DNA from: Hsuehochloa calcarea
Taxonomy: Eukaryota > Streptophyta > Magnoliopsida > Poales > Poaceae
Direction: 5' to 3'
NCBI GenBank assembly: GCA_036346395.1
Contig: CM070599.1
Span: 35,021,232-35,085,231, forward strand
DNA: 64,000 nt
Positions within the stretch are counted from its first letter, which is position 1. The number at the start of each line of letters is the position of its first letter. The notes beneath the pieces are model-generated. The model searched no databases. It was given only the letters and a program-made list of their open reading frames with translations, and had not been told where the DNA came from. A program made the translations under genes and the position numbers. Below are positions 1 through 13,000 of the stretch, in pieces.

Positions 1-148
1 CTAGTTATGTACGAGCTCCGTTTGGGAGCAAGCAAACATACAGGAAACCAATCAAAGAGTAAAAAAAGGCATACCAACATCTTCAAATATGGATATCCAA
101 GATATCAACTAATTTAGAAAAGAATAACAAGAAGGTACGAGCACTTAC

Positions 149-2473
149 AGTATTGTTTTGAAACCGCCTTACAGTTCGAGATGTCCGATGTGCATCTTCT
201 TCATTTTGAAGTGACATTGCTACGATTGCATCAATCTGCTTTATTAAAAATTGAGAATCTCACTGTAAAACTCATAGCATCTTGAAGAAGTTGAAGGGGG
301 GAGGAGGGTGGTCATCAAGAATTACCTCTTCTGTAGGAACAACACGAGGAGTTTCATTGTAAAGCTGCTCCTGAAGTTGGCGAGCCAATAACTCATCGGA
401 CTCCAACTGTGCTCTTATGTTAGGATCATTCGAGGTTCCATTTCTGTAGCCACTTGAACTAGGTCTAACTTCCGGGGAACATATGTCATCAATGTCTATT
501 ACAGGAATATCATGCCAATGAGTGGTATGATTTCTGCCAGCTGTTGTGTTTGAAGATGCAAGACATGAACTTCTAGGTTCATCAAGACAGCTGGAGCTTT
601 CATCAGGATGATAAGAACTTGAGGCGTGTTTCCTCTTTCCTCTACCAATCATTATTGTTTTATTCCCCAAACTTGCAGGCCGTATTGTGGTTGCTCCATT
701 AATTGAATTATTGCTGTATCCTGCTGCAATGTCATGATCCTGATTAGATGGTCCAGGAGATCCAGATTCTCTTCCTTGACTACTGGTCGCCCTACTCAAT
801 AATGATACAGGAAATTTACCAGTATGATTATGTGTTGTTCTCCAACCTTGCTCAGAACTTATACCTGTGCTATCGTTATTTGCAACAGAAGAAGAATCTC
901 CCGCAGATCTTGGATAAACCCTGCAATAGCAGAGATGCAAGTAAAGATTCTAGATATGTAATTGATATCTAAATAGTATAACAAATTAGCCATGCACGTT
1001 TGTCTGTCCAACAACATGTAAAACCAGGCGAGTAAAGTTTTCATTTCATTTTAATGGAAGGTATTTTGCTGAACAAAGTAGATTTGACAATGACTTTTCC
1101 TCCTTTTAAAAAATCAATTCGATTTCAAAATACTCCATTAAGCTACATGCACTAAAACTTTACAAACTTCAATTCAATCAAAGAAGTATTACACTGCAAC
1201 CCAGGATTGACCCTATTGCAGTGTTTTAAAAGAAAAAAAAAAACCCATTCTCCAATATTTTGCACTCATATTAGTACATTATCCTAGTTATAACATGAAA
1301 TGAAATCCTACAAAAAAATGAAATAAATTGATGACACCTGTATGGAGAAAGAGATAGTACATACCTCGTATTAGCCTCTCCAGTCTGCTCAGTACCCATG
1401 ACATCATGAATAATTTCTTTTCCTTTATTGTTACTACCTTCAGAACAATTACTGCTTTTCGCTTGATTTGTAGCCTGTGGGATTACAGTCTCCCAAGCTC
1501 TGGTCGTCCTCAACTTTTTAGCTGCCCTTGTTTCCATATTGTTTACAGAGATCAATCTATCATTTACTGTGTTTCCTTGCTTTGTTATTGTTGGTGAATT
1601 ATCAGTAAGATCAATCACGTTTCCTTTCTCAAAAACATCAACCAGAGGATTTGGATGGTGTAAGACTCCACTTGTAGAGCACATTTCCTGGTTTTCATCA
1701 ACTTTTACACATCTATTGGCTATGTTTGAGGGAGAAATACAACCATTCCGGACCAGCTTTCTTTGACCCACATGCCTTTGAGGAACAACGCATGGTGTAG
1801 GGTTTGAAAGTCCCGAGGCACCCTTGTTAGTGATTGCTTCCCCTTTGTCTTGCCTGGGACTCGATCCTGAACAAACATCAGCACCCACTACTTCCTTCAA
1901 CCTATTAGAGGTGCTAGTTCCCATTTTGTTACGCGGTTTTCCCACTGGGATAGTAGGAAGACATGATCCCACACCAAGAATGTCCACATTCCGACGGCTT
2001 GCATCTCGCTGACTAATCTCCCCTCCTCTGATTTGGAAATTATGGCTCCTTCCTTCAGTGGCCCTATAGCTGATGTGATTTGAAAATTTGCTGCTCTGAT
2101 CCAAACCAAGTTTTTCAGCCCCATTCCCATCCTCAACAAATGTCCCTGTAGTCCTATGTGATTTTCGTGAGGAAGGATTTGCTTCAAGATCTTCTGCTAC
2201 TGGCAGCAACCGTGCCAATTCAGCTTGTCTGAAAATATTGTCGGCATCTAAAGGTGTCGGCAGCACACTACTTGCATTCCCTCTACTTGATTGACCCTGG
2301 ATGGAAGTATTCCTGGTCTTAAATATAATTCTGCGGCGGGGTGGTAACGGATTCCCAGCTGCACTTGTGATGTCTCTCCTAGCAGCTGGGCTTGATACAG
2401 GGCATGTTGACTGCTGTATTCGGTCAGGAGTGTCAGGAACCTCAAAAATGTGATCAGAGTTCATGTCAACCAT
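149..2473 (-). CDS. Probable RING-type E3 ubiquitin ligase, N-terminal part (3' end outside window)
   Basis: Three coding exons read right to left: 2473-1365, 920-326 and 235-149. Each is bounded by GT/AG sites and the phases agree (AG+G across the first intron, phase 0 across the second). The ATG at 2473 gives an N-terminus with a VPDTPDR motif, then about 370 residues of low-complexity Ser/Asn/Arg-rich sequence. The second exon ends in DELLARQLQEQLYNE and the third reads IDAIVAMSLQNEED. Both resemble amphipathic ubiquitin-binding helices (MIU/UIM-like, A-x-x-L-Q core). The last exon ends at a GTAAGT donor, so the protein continues past position 1. Plant RING proteins with this helix pair usually carry a C-terminal RING, but none is visible here, so E3 function is inferred. 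About 597 residues are in view. An alternative reading through the 326 donor adds 17 residues and a stop at 272; the clean splice into an acidic helix makes this less likely. Confidence 0.7.
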
Positions 2474-4060
2474 ATTTTCGCACCGCGAGCAATTTCAGTT
2501 GCAGATAACTTTCCCCTTGCCTGTTACATGTTAGTTTACGAATCAAAATTTTCTCCAATGCTTCCTGCAACATGCAGAGAAAGATTACAAAAAGAGCATG
2601 CCTACCTTATTACGAGAACAGTTTAGGGAAAATTTTAATCTACAGAGAAATAGCTATTACATGTCAAGAAAATATGAGAAAAGGGAACTAATTCGATGAT
2701 AGTGGCACAGAGCTGATACCAGCAATGGTGCAGTAGTTGGTGGTGGTCACCGGGGGTAGGGAACGGGAAGAGTAAGAAGCGGGGGAGGAGGGCAGCATGG
2801 AGGCGTCAAGGCACCAATGACAGTGTTGAAGATGAGGGGAGGTGGCAGCAGGGAGACCAACTGAAACCAAGGACAAAACCAGTGGCCACCACCGTGCCAC
2901 GGGGAGGGGCCTGTGGGTGGAGAGGTGCTGGCGGCCGTGATCTGGTCGGAAGGGATCAGGAAGGGAACGAACTAATGAAGTATAAGTGGAGAGGGAATCA
3001 ATACCGTTGGACTGGATCCAACAGTTCCATGATTCCATCATATCCACATCGGGTTTGCTAGGAACGGGATTCACGAGCAGCTCCCAAATATATCACCAAC
3101 GAAAGAACAATAGAAGTAAGCAACAGATTGACCCAGATCATGTGAATACTTTCTTTAAAAAGCATGCTTTCGGAATACTCAAGCCTAACCTAGTAAGATC
3201 AACAGTTTAAATGAAGATAATAGCAATTGACAATGACCAGTGAGCAATTCAGGCATCTGGCAACTTCTCCCAAATTTTGAAGTGTAAATACTTTTTGTTT
3301 GTTATGAACCCTGTCGTTTACTTGAGTAAATGAAGACATGTTGATTAGATATTTTATATTTACAAGGAAATCAGCCTCTAAGTTGTACCACTACTATCAA
3401 GGACTCTAATTGAATCAACTCAAAACATAACAAAATCGCAATGTCAACTACAAATGGAGGGGTAATAGATAATTAGCGTATAACTCCCTCTGAAATCCAA
3501 ATATAGCATCTGTATTTCACATTTTCACCCATCCCAGAATTAGCAGAAGATATACATAAAGGATGTAGTAACATCAAATCCTTAAATCTTAAACTGCGCC
3601 CCAACACTTATCACGTCTGATCGAATAAAAACCGAAATTTTCCTAATAAACCACCCGTACTTGCAGTTACGCAACCTGAAACACATGGAATCAACCTAAT
3701 GCTTAACAAAAACCCTAAAAATCACCAGGACGGCGAACTGGTCATGCCTTTCGAAATCCAACTAAGAAATTAAGAACTAGAAAAGAACCCTAAAAAATAC
3801 CCGTTTTCCCCCAATCTGACAGTTAAATATACGAACCCAAATCGCCTCAGTGCCCTCGGAGTTGCTGGATCGGGAATCCCCAAATCAGACGAATCTAGCG
3901 CAAGAACGAGCCCACAACAACTCTCCTAGAGAAATCGCGAAAGGTACCCGCACCATGACCTACCTGGGCGCAGACTAACTCGAACAGGACTCCGGATCAG
4001 GGTGGGAGGCGGTGCTCCCAATCGCCTCGTGCATCCCTCGCCTGGCTCTCTTGGATTTTT
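2474..4060 (-). other. 5' untranslated exons and introns of the RING-like gene
   Basis: Upstream of the ATG at 2473 the exon can be followed to an acceptor at 2521-2522 (AACAG). A possible non-coding exon ends at 2607 with donor GTAGGC, and a GC-rich first exon ends at 3964 with donor GTAGGT. The transcription start would then lie near 4040-4100. Within the intron, 2700-3000 is a GC-rich block with open frames on both strands. It has no recognisable product and may be inserted sequence. Exon assignments are from splice consensus only. Confidence 0.4.
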
Positions 4061-4950
4061 AGTTTTTACCTCTCCTTTTTTATTCTGATTTTTTGTTTTG
4101 AGTTTGAAATTATCTCTTCCCCCTGTATCTCTCGTCTGCTTCCGAATTTACCTTTCCTCGCTGCCGCTTGTTGAGATTAGTGGGCTCGGGTGAATCCGTT
4201 TGCGACACGCGGTGGTTTCGATGGAAGGTGCACGTGACGAGAGATGGGCCGGCGCCATAAGAGGCCAGAAAAAGATTTGGGCCGTGACCCAGCATCCATC
4301 GGTACAAACGATTTTTTTTTTATTTTCTTTTTTGCATTAACTTGCGTGTTTCTCTCTCTCTCTCTGTTTTTTTTAAAAAAAAAGATTACAACAGGTGCTT
4401 ATTGACACACGCGTATGAACACAAGTGCATCCATTGAAGGGGGTAGAGATAAATACGTGACCTCACGGAAGGCTTGTATTTTTCACATTACCCATTGGAG
4501 TGCGTTCATGTGTGCACAAACATGAACAACTCGAGAACTTGTACTAACTTGTTGGATGAAAGCGTGAAAACGAACAAAAAGCACAATATAAATGCTTCTT
4601 GGTATGAAACAATTAGCGTAGCCAAAACTCGTGCAACTTCAGGCCGAGACTAGCGGTGAACAATGCAGAAACGTACCAACATGAATAGATGGGCAATAAC
4701 CAACTAGCTTTCTCACAATTATTTGCAATGTACAGACGCAAACAAGCCAAATTTCTGGCACTTCTGTATCCAGCACAGGCAGGGAACATACATCTCCGAT
4801 TCAATGTACATAAAATTCAATTGGATTCACACTCTACAAGACATTCTTGCTACACAAAGTGGAAAAACGCGTATTGGTTGGGCAGTGCTTAGAGAGACTC
4901 AAAAACACATTTAACTCTTAAATCTTTCAAGGCTTGAGTAAGCAGCAGCA
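4061..4950. other. Intergenic region between the two minus-strand genes
   Basis: It holds the promoter side of the RING-like gene (4061-4310), a CT-rich microsatellite at 4350-4368 and the 3' untranslated region of the JASON-like gene (below 4953). An imperfect inverted repeat spans roughly 4411-4518: CACACGCGTATGAAC on the left and GTTCATGTGTG on the right. This could be a small MITE. No coding sequence is supported. Confidence 0.35.
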
Positions 4951-4952
4951 AC

Positions 4953-7029
4953 TCATGCAGAGGATTTCTTCATAGCTCTATCCAGCCTGACATTGAAGGG
5001 GGTCGAGTGCCAGTTCACCCTTCTGTCCTGCAACAAATCATTGAAGGATAAGTACACCATTCAAAAGTCTCCATAAATGTATGACTCGCGTGTATAGTGT
5101 ACCTCTCGGTATTTGCTTGTTGTATTGGGGATTCCATTGGTTCCTGAATCAGACTTAGAAGAACAGTACGCATTGTCCTGTTTTGTGCAACTCCAGTAAC
5201 TTCCCACTGTACCCAAGATCGGTGCCTCTTCACGATTATGGCTTGGAGACCTTCGCGGAGAAGATGTAGTTGATGATTGCTTAAGATCATCGACAGTCAA
5301 AGCACCCAGGACAGGCCTTTCCTCTCGGCTTACTGAGGTCATGGAACGGGGGGATTTACTTTGCGCCTTGTCCACTGTTGAGCTATCTGAAGAAACCAAC
5401 CAAGTCGAGAGGCTTGCATCCACAGAAAGTTCCCTCTGGATAGAGCTGTCAGGGCTTATTTTTTTCTGTGTTGCAAGCTTAGAATCTGGTATTGCACCTG
5501 CGTCTGCCACTGAGTTTACATTCTCCTTGTCCATTTTCTTAACTGGTGCAGCTTGGGCCTTAACTTCCTTCCACTGTGACAGATTGTGAACTGGGTTCAA
5601 CACAGGAGGAACAAACTGGCTTCTATCACGGGGGTTGTTACCCTGAATTAGAGGGCTCTCTTCCTCGACGGAGATACCGCTGCTCTTGGGTGCAGGGCTG
5701 CTGACTTCTTGATCATTTGGCTGATCCTTAGACATTGGCAGTGAGAATAGAGACTCATGAGACTCCTGCTTGTTCTCTTCGGTGCTCATTTCCTCCTCAT
5801 CCACTAAATCAATCTTACAATCCACAAAATCCTCCTCCTCTTCATCACTACCATCACCATAGTTGCCATCCTCGCCATACTCATCCTCATCATCATCATC
5901 GCTGTCTGTGCAATTCCGGTAACGATGATTCTCTGGCAGCACGACAGTCTTCTGCATGTGTTTTTCATCTTCACCTACCAACTTCTTGACAGGCTCCGGT
6001 GATTCCTCCTCTTGGTCGGGCAGTGTTGTGTTTTCATATGTCGAGACATTCATGTCGAACGTTACTTTCTTCTTGCCACTGCTGCGGCTCTCCTGTTTAC
6101 TCACCTCCCTACACATCATGAAAGATGGCGTTTTTAATAAGCACATAAACTGCATCATAATTCAAACATAAAGGATACAACACTTCATTCATCTACCTGA
6201 GCTCCGGATCAGGGGTAGAAACAACAGCTGCCACCACAGGTGAACATTTCACCGGGGAGATTGGTGGTGTAACTTGCTTCTCCGACGGCAAAGAGAGTGC
6301 AGGAGATGTCTTCTGCTCACTCAACTCCCTGCAAAACAAACCAATAGTAAGAAACACGACAGCAAACACAAGTTACAGCGAAAATCTGGAAGCACGCGCA
6401 TATGGAATTAGCATCTGTAGGCCGCGAGTGGCTGCCGAGCACTAGTACACACGGGCAGCAGCGAGCGTAAGGCTTACATCCATGAGCGAGCAGCCAAGCA
6501 CTATGGCGCTTCTCAGAGGCATTTCAGCAAACCCCCGAGCTGCAATTCTCTCCTTACCAGTCTTTCTCGCGCACGAACGAGTGGACACACGCTGACACAC
6601 ATAAACATTCGAGCACACAAGCAAACATGCACAAACGCGCAAAGACGACGCAATGGAGGATACACGCACCTCAGCTCCATGTCTGGGCCTGCGCCAGCGA
6701 CCACCTCCTCCGCGACTTCCACCAGCGGCGGCGGCGGCGGCGGCGTCAAAGCCTTCACCTCGGGCAACGGCGGCGACGCCTCCTTCACCACCACATCCGA
6801 CACCACCGACGCCTTGCCGTTGCCAACCAGACTAACCTGCGCGACAAATACAAAACCCATCAGGAACCCACCGCAATCAGAACGCCCTAGAACGGGGCCG
6901 GATACCCAAAATCAGGAATCTCACATGATCCGGCCGTGGCGGGGACCTCAAAAACTGCCTCCGCAACTTCCGGCGCCGGCGCTGGCGGTCGCCGCCGCCG
7001 CCGCCGAAGCAGGCGAGGAAGCAACCCAT
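4953..7029 (-). CDS. JASON: JASON-like protein (meiosis II spindle/organelle-band organiser)
   Basis: Five exons: 7029-6925, 6836-6670, 6328-6197, 6108-5103 and 5027-4953. All have GT/AG borders and phases that join without a break, giving 1485 nt and a protein of 494 residues. It starts MGCFLACFGG, then an Arg/Lys-rich stretch, a Pro-rich stretch (about 36-90), a basic KKKVTFD motif, a strongly acidic Asp/Glu block (about 190-230), conserved RPVLGALTVDDL and EAPILGTVGSYW motifs near the C-terminus, and the terminal motif WHSTPFNVRLDRA. These match the plant JASON family. In Arabidopsis JASON keeps the two meiosis II spindles apart in pollen mother cells, and its loss gives unreduced male gametes. 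Gly2/Cys3 suggest N-myristoylation and palmitoylation, fitting a membrane-associated protein. The start is fixed by the conserved MGC N-terminus. Family assignment is strong; the role in this species is inferred. Confidence 0.88.
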
Positions 7030-7330
7030 GGAGGCGGAGATGCGGGGGGGATGGGGCAGGAGTAGTGCTTCGATTTGAACTTTTTTGGGATTTTTGGGGG
7101 CTTATTTTAGTGTCGTGTCGTTGGTTTTGTTTTGCATTGGATTCGTGAGGAATCTGACCGTTGGCGTGAAGGCCAGGGCGCGGCGCGGGGGGTGGCCGCG
7201 CTGATGAGTGATGACTGGTCTGATCGTTTGATTATCGCCTGGTGGGACCCGATGTTAGTGGCTGCTTATTCAGAGTTTTCAAACGGCCAATGGTTTAAGG
7301 TGATGATGTCCGACGCAGCCAATAGTTGGT
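7030..7330 (-). promoter_or_regulatory. Upstream region of the JASON-like gene
   Basis: Immediately upstream of the ATG at 7029. It is moderately GC-rich. A 66-residue plus-strand frame at 7132-7332 has no family features and is taken as chance. No clear TATA box was identified. Confidence 0.25.
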
Positions 7331-7478
7331 AGGGTCTAGTTTCTGGGTTTGACCAGTAGTTTGAACCAAGCTTATAAACTTCCTGATATTGGAGTGTGGG
7401 AATCAAGCTTTAGCGGTTTAGCGTTGAGATTACGAACTTCAAGAGCTGAAGTTGTGCTAAACAGGCTGTGTTTTGGCT

Positions 7479-8045
7479 CATCCTGTATGACTTATAATAG
7501 GTATATAAGAGGGTAAAAAGAAGATTTCGAGTCCAAGTAAGAAACTAATTCGCTAATATAACATATTCTGGATTTTTCTATATTAGAAATTCGGATCATA
7601 TATATGAACAATCTCCATCTTGAGATGAATTTCCTCTTGTAGCGTAATAAAAAAATCATCAATCACCAAATAACTCCACAATAAGATAAAAATCACCGTG
7701 CGCCAACTAGTCTCTAGGACTAAACTGTAATACCAACTAAGCTTGAACAAATCTCAAACTTAGTAACAAAAATTAGCTTTGTCATCATATCAACTGGATT
7801 ATCACGAGTACCTATCGTGCACACCTTGACATCACCTTAAGCAATAACACATCGAATAAAATGATATCTCACATTAACGTGCTTTGTTCTCTCATAGAAC
7901 ATCTGATCCTTTGTAAGACATATAGCACTTTGACTATCACAAATATAGCAGTGCAAGAATTATATCCACAAAGCTTAGTGTACAAACCTCTCAACCAAAT
8001 AGCTTCTTCACAAACTCAGAAATAGTCATATATTCACGTGCAATG
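7479..8045 (-). mobile_element. Truncated copia fragment (3' LTR end plus RNaseH tail)
   Basis: 7479-7610 matches the end of the LTR of the copia element at 9680-14683, ending in ATATATGAACA. 7611-8045 matches its polypurine tract, 3' untranslated part and RNaseH end, with the same CAATCTCCA..TTGAGA..GAATTTCC order. Both ends are cut and no TSD is visible. It is a second, older copy of the same family. Confidence 0.8.
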
Positions 8046-9317
8046 CAAGTTTTTCCTAATATATCGTACTTCAAAATAATATTCATAATAGTCAATCCAA
8101 TCTTATGAGAACCACACGGCAGAGGTTACGTTGGCCTCATTTCCATTTCCATTTTTATTCTAAATGATATTGGAAAAAAGTAGCCTTTTCATTTTCATTT
8201 CCATTTCCATTTCCATTCAAAATGATAGTGAAAAAAATATAAGTCTTACAAAGCATGACACAAAAATTGGAGGAAAATGTCTCAAAACGAATTATGTGTT
8301 ATATTGCAATTATCAAAGTTGATAGTTACTTTGGGTACCTACAAAATAATGACAATGGAACTACATAAATCCCTGCCACAGTGCTAAAATAGCATGCACC
8401 AGAAGTATCAAAATAGCATACAATGGATCATATATCGAAGGGTAGAGGTCTTTTGTTAAGGTTGAACCTTTCAACCTCCTAAGCCTTAGAGGACTTAAGC
8501 GTGTCGTCATCTCTTGCTGAGTTCACATTGAGTAACTTAGCTAGTGTGCTTTTGCCTAATGGATGAGAATGCACATACCATTCAACTTTTTGAAAAGGTG
8601 GTCATCTCTGGATTTCCAGAGAATCCAAAGAAGGCAAAATATGTATTCAAGAAGCTAAAACAATAAGCATTTTGAGTGCTTGTGTAATGTACATGCACTA
8701 GAATTGTTGATCGTGTGTCTTCAGCCCAAAGTAGGATGGTAGGAGTTAGAACTAAAAAATAGCTCGAGAATAAGAGCATTCTAAAAATAAATCCTCCTCA
8801 TTCTTAGGCTATTCGCATCAGATATCCCATAGTATAGATTATGAATCGTATTAGCTACAATATGAACCTGGTAGTTGTAAGGATACTCACACTTCCTCTT
8901 ATGATATCTTACTTCTAAGATTTATACAATATTATATCTTAAAAAAAGATTTGCCTGATATAACTTGACATTGGTAACAAGAACCACATACACCTTACTT
9001 CATTAATCAGCAAGATAGTGCTACAAATGTATGATCAGTAGATGCATTAATAAGTCATGAAGTGCTACATAAACTGCTTGTATCAGCCAATTATCCATTT
9101 GAGTATCTAAAATTGATCAAGGAATGCCACATATCCAGTAGCTCTGTTAACAACATAAACAAGACCAATTCTTGCACACTTTAAATATTCCATGCTAATA
9201 GCATAAATAATGTTAGTTCTCCCTGTGAACGGGTGCATAAATAAGACAACCTCTTAACAGAAAGATCTAGATTTGTCATAAATATCCAATAATTGTACTC
9301 AAAATCAACAAGAAGAT
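8046..9317. other. AT-rich non-genic stretch
   Basis: No coding potential, terminal repeats or RNA gene recognised. A CATTTCCATTTCC-type simple repeat occurs at 8140-8220 and looks like the remains of an inserted element. Confidence 0.3.
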
Positions 9318-9679
9318 CTAATTCTTGCATACAACTGTTAATTCAAACTGTTGCCTGGACTTTGTTTGGTCTGTCCAAAATAAAAGTATAAATCTGTTAG
9401 GGCAGAAAGGAAAAAGAGGAGAATGATGAGCATGACACATTTTTGCAATGAACAACGGGCATCCCTTGTTTCCAGCAATTAGCCTAGTGCTCCCAAATTC
9501 CATCTTGATCCCTCTCCTAATGCAAGCAAGCTGCTGCAACCCCACACCATACCAAACCAAATTATCGAGCATCAAACCAGCATGAATCACCCCATTATAA
9601 CTTATGGCTCCAGCATGCTCAAGATATAACATTGCAAGATTAAGAGACATTTCAGAGACAACTTGGGAATCACTCCAAC
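9318..9679 (-). pseudogene. Exon-like open frame of unknown function, interrupted by a copia insertion
   Basis: If the copia element and one TSD copy are removed, the minus strand reads from a possible acceptor (TTTTCAG, about 14718) through 14684 into 9679. It then stays open to a stop at 9318. About 130 residues include FCDIPALRLFSWSDSQ and SEMSLNLAMLYLEHAG. I do not recognise the family. A bounded open frame that continues across an insertion is suggestive of an old exon, but chance cannot be excluded. Confidence 0.25.
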
Positions 9680-9952
9680 TGTTAGGAAAAATAGAGACAA
9701 AAGTGTCACGAATTTTTACGTGAAAACTCTTGCAGGAAAAAACCACGGACGCCAACCGACGATGATCACAACATGAGGAGTGTTTACAAAACACAGGGGA
9801 ATTACAATGAGGCGTCAACTCATCCTGTGCGGCTTACAAGAGGTATATAAGGGGGTAAAAAGGGACTTGGAGTCTAAGTAAGAAACTAATCCGCTAATAT
9901 GACATATTCTGGATTTTTTCTATATTAGAAGTTCGGATCACATATATGAACA
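9680..9952 (-). repeat. 3' LTR of the copia element
   Basis: 273 bp, TG...CA ends, homologous along its length to 14409-14683 with scattered substitutions and small indels. The element is therefore not recent. Confidence 0.9.
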
Positions 9953-10060
9953 ATCTCCACCTTGAGACGAATTTCCTCTTGTAGCATAATAAAAATTCAT
10001 CAATCACCAAATAACTCCACAATAAGATAAAAATTACCATACGTCAACTAGTCTCTAGGA

Positions 10061-13000
10061 CTAAATTGTAACACCAACTAAGCTTGAGCAAAACTCAAAC
10101 TTAATAACATAAACTGGCTTTGTCATCGTATCAGCTGGATTATCATGGGTATTTATCTTGCACACCTTGACATCACCTTGAGCAATAACACATCGAATAA
10201 AATGATATCTCACATCAATGTATTTTGTTCTCTCATGGAACATCTGATCCTTTGTAAGACATATAGCACTCTGACAATCACAAATATAGCAATGCAAGAA
10301 TTATCTCCACAAAGCATAGTGTACAAACCTCTCAACCAAATAACTTCTTCACAAGCTTCAGAAATAGTCATATATTCTGTTTCAGTGGTAGATAAGGCAA
10401 CAATAGCTTACAAACTTGTCTTTCAACTAACAACATAACCACCAATGGTGAAAATATAACCTGTGAGAGACCTCCTCTTGTCCAAATTACCAGCATAATC
10501 AGAGTCAACATAACCAACAAGTTCATCTCTAAAATTCCCAAATTGCAAATAAGTATTAGAAGTGCCATGCAAATATTTGAAAATCTACTGAACTACTTTC
10601 AATGCTCTTTTTCAGGATTAGTTATGTATCTACTAACAGCACTCGGTGCATGAGATAAATCAGGACAAAAACAAGTGGTGATATACATAAGAGAACCAAC
10701 TGCACTGGAATATGAAACTCTATACATGTATTCAATATCATAATCTGACTCGAGACATAAGGTTGAAAATAATCTAAAGTGTGAAGCCAATGGAGTACTC
10801 ATTAGTTTTGCATCATGTATATTAAAACGACGAAGGACCTTCTCAATATAATCTTGTTGACTAAGGTATAACTTACGATTTTTCTCTCTAATAATCCCCA
10901 TGCCAAGAATTTTCTTTGCTACACTTAGGTTCTTCATCTCAAATTCATTACTCAATTGTGCTTCCAGTTTTGTTATTTCTAACTTACAACAATCAACATA
11001 TCATCAACATAGAGAAGCAAATAAATAGTTGAACCATTAACAATCTTTAAATAAACACAGCTATCATAAACGGACCACTTAAAATCATGAGAGAGTATAA
11101 ATGAGTCAAATATCTTATACCATTGCCTAGAAGATTGCTTCAAACCATAAAGATATTTCTTTAATATACAAACAAGGTGTTCTTTTCCAGGAATAACAAA
11201 ACCCCCAGGTTGGTCCATATAAATGTCTTCTTCCAACTCCTCATGTAAGAATGCAGTTTTAACATCTAATTACTCAAATTCATAATCATGCATAGCAACA
11301 ATACTGAGTAAAGTGCGAATAGAACTATACTTCACAACTAGGGAAAAGACATCATTAAAATTAATACCTGGAATTTTACTATAACCTTTAAAAACCAACC
11401 TTGCTTTATACCTGGCTGGTTCAGTAGGAGAAATACATTCCTTTCTTTTGAAAATTCACTTGCAACGGACATGTTTCTTCTCTTTTGGCAATTTCACTAA
11501 TTCCCAAGTGTCATTCTTTTCAAGTGGCTCCATCTCATCATGCATAGCGGTTATCCACTTATTACAATTAGTGGAGTTAATAGCCTCAGAGTATGATGAA
11601 TGTTTTATATTATCTTTAATTTCTTCTGTCACACTCAAAGCATAAGCAACAATATTAGCTTCTTCAATCAACCTCTTGGGTGGATTACTCTCCTTCCGAG
11701 GCCTGTCAACTGCAATAAACCGTTGTGGTGGCTGCTCAACAATAGGAGGATCCTCAACAATAGGTGCATTATAAACAATAATATTTTCCTTATCTAATGT
11801 GTCATCTGAACCAACAAAGTGGTCCACCTGAACACTTGAATTATGCTCACTCTCAACAGGAACATTAGTACGTAGTTTATCATGAAGCATAGCAGATTCA
11901 ATAAAGACAACATTTCTGTTAATCACAACCTTATTTGTTTCAGGATTCTACAACTTATATCCTTTAACACCTGATTTATAACAAAGAAAGATGCACTTAA
12001 CAGCTCTAGGCTCCATTTTTTTAATCAACATGAGTATAAGTAGTACAACCAAAAACTCTTAATTCTGAGTAATTTGTTGGGGAACCAGACCATACCTCAA
12101 TTGGAGTATTCTTTTCAATTGCAATAGAGGGTGACCGACTGATAAGATAGAAAGTAGTGGAAGCAACTTCAGCCCAAAAATACCTATGCAAACCTGCATT
12201 TGACAACATGCAACAGGCTTTGGAAATGATGGTCCTGTTCATACGCTCGACTACATCGTTCAGTTGAGTAGTATGGGGAACGGTGTAGTGCCTAACAATT
12301 CCTTTAGTCTTTCAATACGATTCAAATTCATTATAACAGAAATTCATCCCATTATCAGTGCAAAGTTTATTTACCTTCTTTTTAGTTTGCCTTTCAACCA
12401 TAGTCTTCCACTCTTTAAATCCTGAAAATGCTTTTAACTTACGAGATGGTCCCCATAAATCAAAATGCACATAATCCAAAATACCTTCTATAGTATGAAC
12501 CAAGTATTGAACCTCACCCTCTTGTGTTTGCCAAACACACAATGTTCACATAATTTTAGCTTGCTGATGCTATGTCCATCAAGAAATCATATCTTGCTAA
12601 ATTCTATAAAACCAATTTCACTTTTATGCCCAAGACGTATATGCCAAAGATTAGTAGCATCTAAAACATATAATGAACTTGAAATTACAACAACATTACC
12701 TGATATTGTAGTACCTCACAGATGGTACAGATTGACCGATTTAATATCAGTTTTTATCACAACAAGAGAGTCTTTTGATACCTTCAAAACTCTACCTTCA
12801 CCAGAATACTTGTACCCTTTAGCATCAAGAGTACTCAAAGAGATGAGGTTCCTTTTCAAATCTAGAATGTACCTCACATTTGCCAAAGTTCTAACAATGA
12901 CATCAAACATCTTGATCTGAATTGAACCAATTCCTACAATCTTACGAGATGAGTTATTACACATCAACACAGTACCACCTTCAACAGGTTCATAGGTGGC

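Noticed and set aside
6513..7148. Several open frames on the plus strand across the first two JASON exons (Arg/Pro/Gly-rich)
   Set aside because: They mirror GC-rich repeats of the real exons on the minus strand, have no family motif and ignore well-supported splice sites.
8046..9317. Possible small-RNA or tRNA gene in AT-rich spacers
   Set aside because: No cloverleaf, A/B box pair or rRNA-like sequence was recognised in any spacer.
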